A stretch of DNA of 8,418 bases from Clostridia bacterium (lineage in GTDB: Bacteria > Bacillota > Clostridia > Oscillospirales > Acutalibacteraceae). A program made the translations under genes and the position numbers. The notes under the pieces are model-generated. The model was not told the origin of the DNA and did no database searches. It worked only from the letters and a program-made list of their open reading frames with translations. Position 1 is the stretch's first letter. Each line of letters begins with the position of its first letter. Location of the stretch: positions 1-8,418 of the forward strand of contig JAFVWD010000239.1 in the NCBI GenBank assembly GCA_017501865.1. Direction: 5' to 3'. Below are positions 5,232 through 8,418 of this stretch, piece after piece.

Positions 5232-6779
5232 TTAATCAATTTCCGAATCGTCTGTAACAGGCTTTGCTACATGCCATTCATTTACCGACGCATAAGCATC
5301 TGACTCGGTAGAATCAATACCTGAAATCTCAGGGTTTACTGACAAAACATTTTTCCTGTAAAACAACGGAACAAACGGAACACTTGTGTAAAAATTTTCT
5401 ATAAACTCTGTCATATTAAGCTTCCCGTCTTTAAAATTCTCATAAGGAATAAATGACTTTGTGCTTATTCCGTAATTAACAGAGCCCGACTCACTGAAAA
5501 ACTCTGTCAAATCCCCGTCTGCAGGAAGCTCTATTTCGCCTATATAGATTTCATAATGCTCAGATTTTAATGCTTTAAGATAATCTGCGCGTTTCTTAGC
5601 ATTAACACTCGCCTTAATTCCCAGAGTCTGCAAGGATTTTTTCAAAGCCTCTGCAACCCCTACCTTGTAAGGATTATCGTTACAAACCAAAATAGAAAGC
5701 TTTAACGTGTTCACACCATCTGTTCTGTAACCGTCACTCGTGAAGCTGTCGTATCCGTTTTCCTCCAAAAGATTTATAGCTCTGTTGAGGTCACCTGCTG
5801 ATTCAATAAGCTCCTGCCCCGAGAGCCTGTAAAAGCTCGGTTTGAACGGAGTCGTTGTTGGTTCTGTCTGCCCTAAGAAGGACGAAGCACCAATATCAAC
5901 TCTGTTTATACCAATATTAATTACCCTGCGCACCCAGGCAACCGAGGTAATAGAACCTGCCCATTTCATATTCAAGCCGGCATAAACCAGATTGTTTGTC
6001 GGGAGAGAGACAGTTTTTGATGACAGATTTTCATATGCTCCGTCAGTCAAATCATCATTATAAACACTGATTTTTTTTGCTTTGAATGTGTAAATCTCAT
6101 TTGAAATACCAGCCATATCATAAAGTGCAATCTGAGCATTCCATTCATTGCTGAAATCCTCATGTCGTTTATTCACCTCGAAATACGGCATAGCTTCAAG
6201 ATATTTTAGAACATACTTACCTGTTCCTATATAATTATTTCCGCTTTTAAGTACAATCGGGAAAGAAAGCACATTAAGCGGCATAAGCATCGCACCCGAA
6301 TAAGTTACCTTCAAAGTAAAATTATCGACAACATCAAAACTTTCTATATATTTAAGATTATTTTTATAATAAGAGTTATTCTTTGCCAGATCGTAAGAAT
6401 ATTTAACATTTTCCGCATTAAACGGTGTTCCGTCAGAAAAGACAATCCCCTGCTTCAGCTTTACTGTTACAACATTTCCGTTTTCGGTAGCACTGAGTGC
6501 TAATTGAGGATAACCGTAACCATCCTCAGTTCTGCTGTAGAGAGCTTCGTAAACGATTGAAATCAAATCTCTGTTAAGCTTACTCTTTGCTTTATACGGA
6601 TTAAATGTATCGGCAGAAGTAAACGGTAAAGATATTTCCGCATTAACAACAGGTGTCGGCAAAACATACTGCCATTCATCTGAGGATGTATCTTCAGAAT
6701 TTTCTTTTGTATTTGAATCGCAGGCAAAAAGTGTAATGCAAAATGACAAAACAAGAAGTAAAGAAATTATTTTTTTCAT
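5232..6779 (-). CDS. ABC transporter solute-binding lipoprotein, family 5 (oligopeptide/nickel type), 515 aa
   Basis: The N-terminus is a lipoprotein signal peptide: MKK, a hydrophobic core, then lipobox LFAC with Cys20 as the lipid-anchored residue. A low-complexity Ser/Asp/Glu-rich linker follows (21-36). The mature part shows the family 5 pattern: TFNPY at 58-62, LISIVYEALYSR (72-83), LKQGIVFSDGTPFNAENVKYS (108-128), and later VRRVINIGINRVDIG as the conserved cleft helix. These proteins capture peptides or similar ligands outside the cell and deliver them to an ABC permease. No permease or ATPase gene is in the window, so this is an orphan binding protein here and its ligand is unknown. 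The ATG overlaps the TGA of ymdB (ATGA), with AGGGTGG upstream inside ymdB, pointing to translational coupling. The length is normal for the family. Confidence 0.88.
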   Translation of the reverse strand: MKKIISLLLVLSFCITLFACDSNTKENSEDTSSDEWQYVLPTPVVNAEISLPFTSADTFNPYKAKSKLNRDLISIVYEALYSRTEDGYGYPQLALSATENGNVVTVKLKQGIVFSDGTPFNAENVKYSYDLAKNNSYYKNNLKYIESFDVVDNFTLKVTYSGAMLMPLNVLSFPIVLKSGNNYIGTGKYVLKYLEAMPYFEVNKRHEDFSNEWNAQIALYDMAGISNEIYTFKAKKISVYNDDLTDGAYENLSSKTVSLPTNNLVYAGLNMKWAGSITSVAWVRRVINIGINRVDIGASSFLGQTEPTTTPFKPSFYRLSGQELIESAGDLNRAINLLEENGYDSFTSDGYRTDGVNTLKLSILVCNDNPYKVGVAEALKKSLQTLGIKASVNAKKRADYLKALKSEHYEIYIGEIELPADGDLTEFFSESGSVNYGISTKSFIPYENFKDGKLNMTEFIENFYTSVPFVPLFYRKNVLSVNPEISGIDSTESDAYASVNEWHVAKPVTDDSEID

Positions 6780-7546
6780 TTAAGCACCACCCTTTTTATA
6801 TTTGTCGGTTTACCTGTTTTTTCATTGATGTCAATCATACAGGCATTCATAAAACAGTCACCGGATGCATTGCTGAAGCGTACAGGTAAATGTAACTTCA
6901 GTTTTTTTATGGCAAGCTCAGGTTCTATACCGAGAACAGACTGAACAGGACCTGTCATTCCGACATCTGTTATATATGCAGTCCCGTTGGGTAAAATCTG
7001 AGCATCAGCAGTCTGAATATGTGTGTGCGTTCCTAAAACAGCAGTAACCTTACCATCAAGATAAAATCCCAAAGAACGTTTTTCTGCAGTTGCTTCCGCG
7101 TGAAAATCCACTATAATTGTTTTACAGCCGTCAACCTCTTTTAATGCTTTGTCAGCTTCATAAAACGGATTGTTAAGAGCCTCCATATAAACTGTACCCA
7201 TAAGAGAAATAACAGCAACTCTGAAACGCCCTTTATCTATAACCGCAACACCCTTTCCCGGTGCGCTCGACGGGAAATTATACGGTCTTATTATTGCACT
7301 TTCACTATCTAAATAATCCATTATTTCAGGTCTTTTGAAAGAATGGTTCCCCAGTGTAATAAAATCCACACCGCTGTCATAAAGCATTTTACAGGAATGA
7401 GGTGTTACTCCGTTTCCTTGTGCTGAATTTTCACCGTTCGCTATGCAAACATCTATTTCATTTTCTTTTTTGTAATCGGGAAGCTTTTTCATTAAAAACT
7501 CACAGCCGCTAATCCCTACTACATCACCAATAAATAATAAACGCAT
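6776..7546 (-). CDS. ymdB: YmdB-family metallophosphoesterase, 256 aa
   Basis: The protein is the length of Bacillus subtilis YmdB, a dinuclear-metal phosphodiesterase active on 2',3'-cyclic nucleotides and needed there for biofilm and late adaptive gene expression. The metal-binding residues are all visible: Asp8 in GDVVG, Glu39-Asn40 in NGEN, Asn67-His68 in GNH, His149 in DFHAEATAEK, and His174/His176 in GTHTHIQTAD. TDVGMTGP (193-200) is also typical. A small deviation is GNHSF where I recall GNHTW as usual. It is a cytoplasmic protein. It follows rny, as in many Firmicutes, but the hairpin at 7607-7641 lies between them. The ribosome binding site is weak (CGAGTC region), and the only promoter hint is a TAGAAT at 7558-7563 close to the ATG, without a clear -35. 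No other in-frame start is available upstream because of a nearby stop. Confidence 0.93.
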   Translation of the reverse strand: MRLLFIGDVVGISGCEFLMKKLPDYKKENEIDVCIANGENSAQGNGVTPHSCKMLYDSGVDFITLGNHSFKRPEIMDYLDSESAIIRPYNFPSSAPGKGVAVIDKGRFRVAVISLMGTVYMEALNNPFYEADKALKEVDGCKTIIVDFHAEATAEKRSLGFYLDGKVTAVLGTHTHIQTADAQILPNGTAYITDVGMTGPVQSVLGIEPELAIKKLKLHLPVRFSNASGDCFMNACMIDINEKTGKPTNIKRVVLK

Positions 7547-7606
7547 TTTCTGACTCGATTCTATGGCATAAAGCCTAAAATAAAAGAAAAAATTTTCTTC
7601 AAATAT

Positions 7607-7641
7607 AAAAACGGAACAACTTTTTAAGGAGTTCCGTTTTT
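7607..7641 (-). terminator. Intrinsic terminator after rny
   Basis: Bases 7607-7617 and 7631-7641 form an 11-bp stem (AAAAACGGAAC with GTTCCGTTTTT) around a 13-nt loop. On the minus strand it is followed by a T run. A second weak A/T-only hairpin (about 7584-7599) lies just downstream. It would separate rny from ymdB, at least in part. Confidence 0.8.
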
Positions 7642-7655
7642 TATATTCAGTTTAA

Positions 7656-8418
7656 TTATTTCGCGTAATCAACCGCGCGACTCTCTCTGATGATATTAAC
7701 CTTAATCTGACCCGGATACTCGAGCTCGTTTTCAATTTTATTAACAATATCTCTTGCAACAATTGTCATCTGATCATCAGAAATAACATCAGGCTTAACA
7801 ATAATTCTTACTTCTCTACCTGCCTGAATTGCAAATGACTTTTCAACACCGTCGAAAGAAGTTGCAATTTCTTCAAGCTTCTGAAGTCTTTTAATATAAG
7901 TTTCAACATTTTCACGTCTTGCACCCGGTCTTGCTGCAGAAATAGCATCTGCTGCCTGAACTATGCTTGCAATAAGTGTCTTTGCTTCAACATCACCATG
8001 GTGAGCATGAATTGCATGAATAACCTGCTCATTTTCTTTGTTCTTTCTTGCTGCTTCAACACCTAATTCTACGTGAGAGCCTTCGAACTCATGGTCGAGA
8101 GCCTTACCGATATCGTGAAGAAGACCTGCGCGTTTTGCGAGCTTCACATCGGCACCGACTTCAGCTGCCATAAGACCTGAAAGATAAGAAACCTCAAGTG
8201 AGTGATTAAGTACATTCTGACCGTAACTTGTACGATACTTAAGTTTACCAAGAAGCTTAACAAGCTCGCCGTTTACACCGTTCACACCGGCATCTATAAC
8301 AGCCTTTTCACCTGTTTGCTTTATTGTGAGTTCAACCTCTCTCTTGGACTTTTCATACATTTCTTCAACTCTTGTAGGGTGAATTCTTCCATCCTGAATA
8401 AGTCTTTCAAGAGTCTGA
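7656..8418 (-). CDS. rny: Ribonuclease Y, C-terminal part (5' end beyond window)
   Basis: The frame is open to the right edge. The ATG at 8360 is internal, because the upstream codons (QTLERLIQDGRIHPTRVEE) continue the protein in the segment that in RNase Y joins the KH domain to the HD domain. RNase Y is a membrane-anchored endoribonuclease that starts mRNA decay and operon processing in Firmicutes. Visible here is the HD metal-dependent hydrolase domain: NHSLEVSYLSGLMAAE, the LLHDIGKALD motif with the His-Asp pair, HAHHGD, and QAADAISAARPGARRE. The conserved tail ends PGQIKVNIIRESRAVDYAK. The N-terminal transmembrane helix, coiled coil and most of the KH domain lie outside the window. It is followed by the terminator at 7607-7641 and then ymdB, a widely conserved order. 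Confidence 0.95.
   Translation of the reverse strand, partial: QTLERLIQDGRIHPTRVEEMYEKSKREVELTIKQTGEKAVIDAGVNGVNGELVKLLGKLKYRTSYGQNVLNHSLEVSYLSGLMAAEVGADVKLAKRAGLLHDIGKALDHEFEGSHVELGVEAARKNKENEQVIHAIHAHHGDVEAKTLIASIVQAADAISAARPGARRENVETYIKRLQKLEEIATSFDGVEKSFAIQAGREVRIIVKPDVISDDQMTIVARDIVNKIENELEYPGQIKVNIIRESRAVDYAK

Noticed and set aside
6563..6754. Alternative minus-strand frame within the lipoprotein gene.
   Set aside because: It covers the signal peptide and linker of the lipoprotein in another frame and has no start site of its own.
1..8418. CRISPR arrays, insertion sequences, rRNA or tRNA genes.
   Set aside because: No regularly spaced repeats, no transposase frame and no terminal inverted repeats were seen, and no structural RNA gene pattern was found on either strand.

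Overview
This window looks like chromosomal DNA from a low-GC Firmicute, probably a gut-type member of the Clostridia. The inference rests on the RNase Y / YmdB pair, strong GGAGG-type ribosome binding sites, TTGACA/TATAAT promoters, AT-rich spacers and intrinsic terminators. No taxon marker is present, so the lineage is an inference.

Layout. (a) 1-249, + strand: the last 82 codons of a gene entering from the left, best read as the C-terminal beta-sandwich of a GH38-type alpha-mannosidase. A 19-bp perfect hairpin at 259-298 closes it and also closes the leftward operon that follows. (b) 300-3300: an AT-rich accessory block. It holds a leftward three-gene operon: a glycine-zipper protein (1705->1304), a membrane-anchored DUF6273 protein (1282->530) and a small Zn-ligand protein (514->311). 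A divergent XRE/Cro-type repressor gene (1819-2154) follows, then a KilA-N domain gene on the minus strand (3137->2331). No integrase, transposase or structural phage gene is visible. (c) 3300-8418, minus strand: core genes, transcribed in the order rny (3' part), ymdB, an oligopeptide-type solute-binding lipoprotein, and a conserved three-TM membrane protein carrying a frameshift.

How the parts may work together. The XRE gene and the three-gene operon are divergent. A 15-bp near-palindrome (1744-1758) covers the operon's TTGACA box, which makes it a natural operator. The KilA-N gene has its own 17-bp-spaced promoter, with a GAAC-N4-GTTC palindrome at the predicted start point that resembles a Gram-positive LexA box. 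An XRE repressor beside a possibly damage-inducible KilA-N gene is the logic of a phage immunity / anti-repressor switch, here without a phage. Between the converging ends of these two genes lies a consensus TTGACA-N16-TATAAT promoter on the minus strand. It fires into a 134-nt stretch with no ATG start codon that ends in a perfect 18-bp terminator: a candidate small RNA and the most novel element seen here.

In the core part, ymdB and the lipoprotein gene overlap by ATGA and should be translationally coupled. The membrane protein gene downstream has its own promoter and a single-base frameshift near 3858 inside an otherwise continuous protein, so it is either a young pseudogene or a sequencing error.
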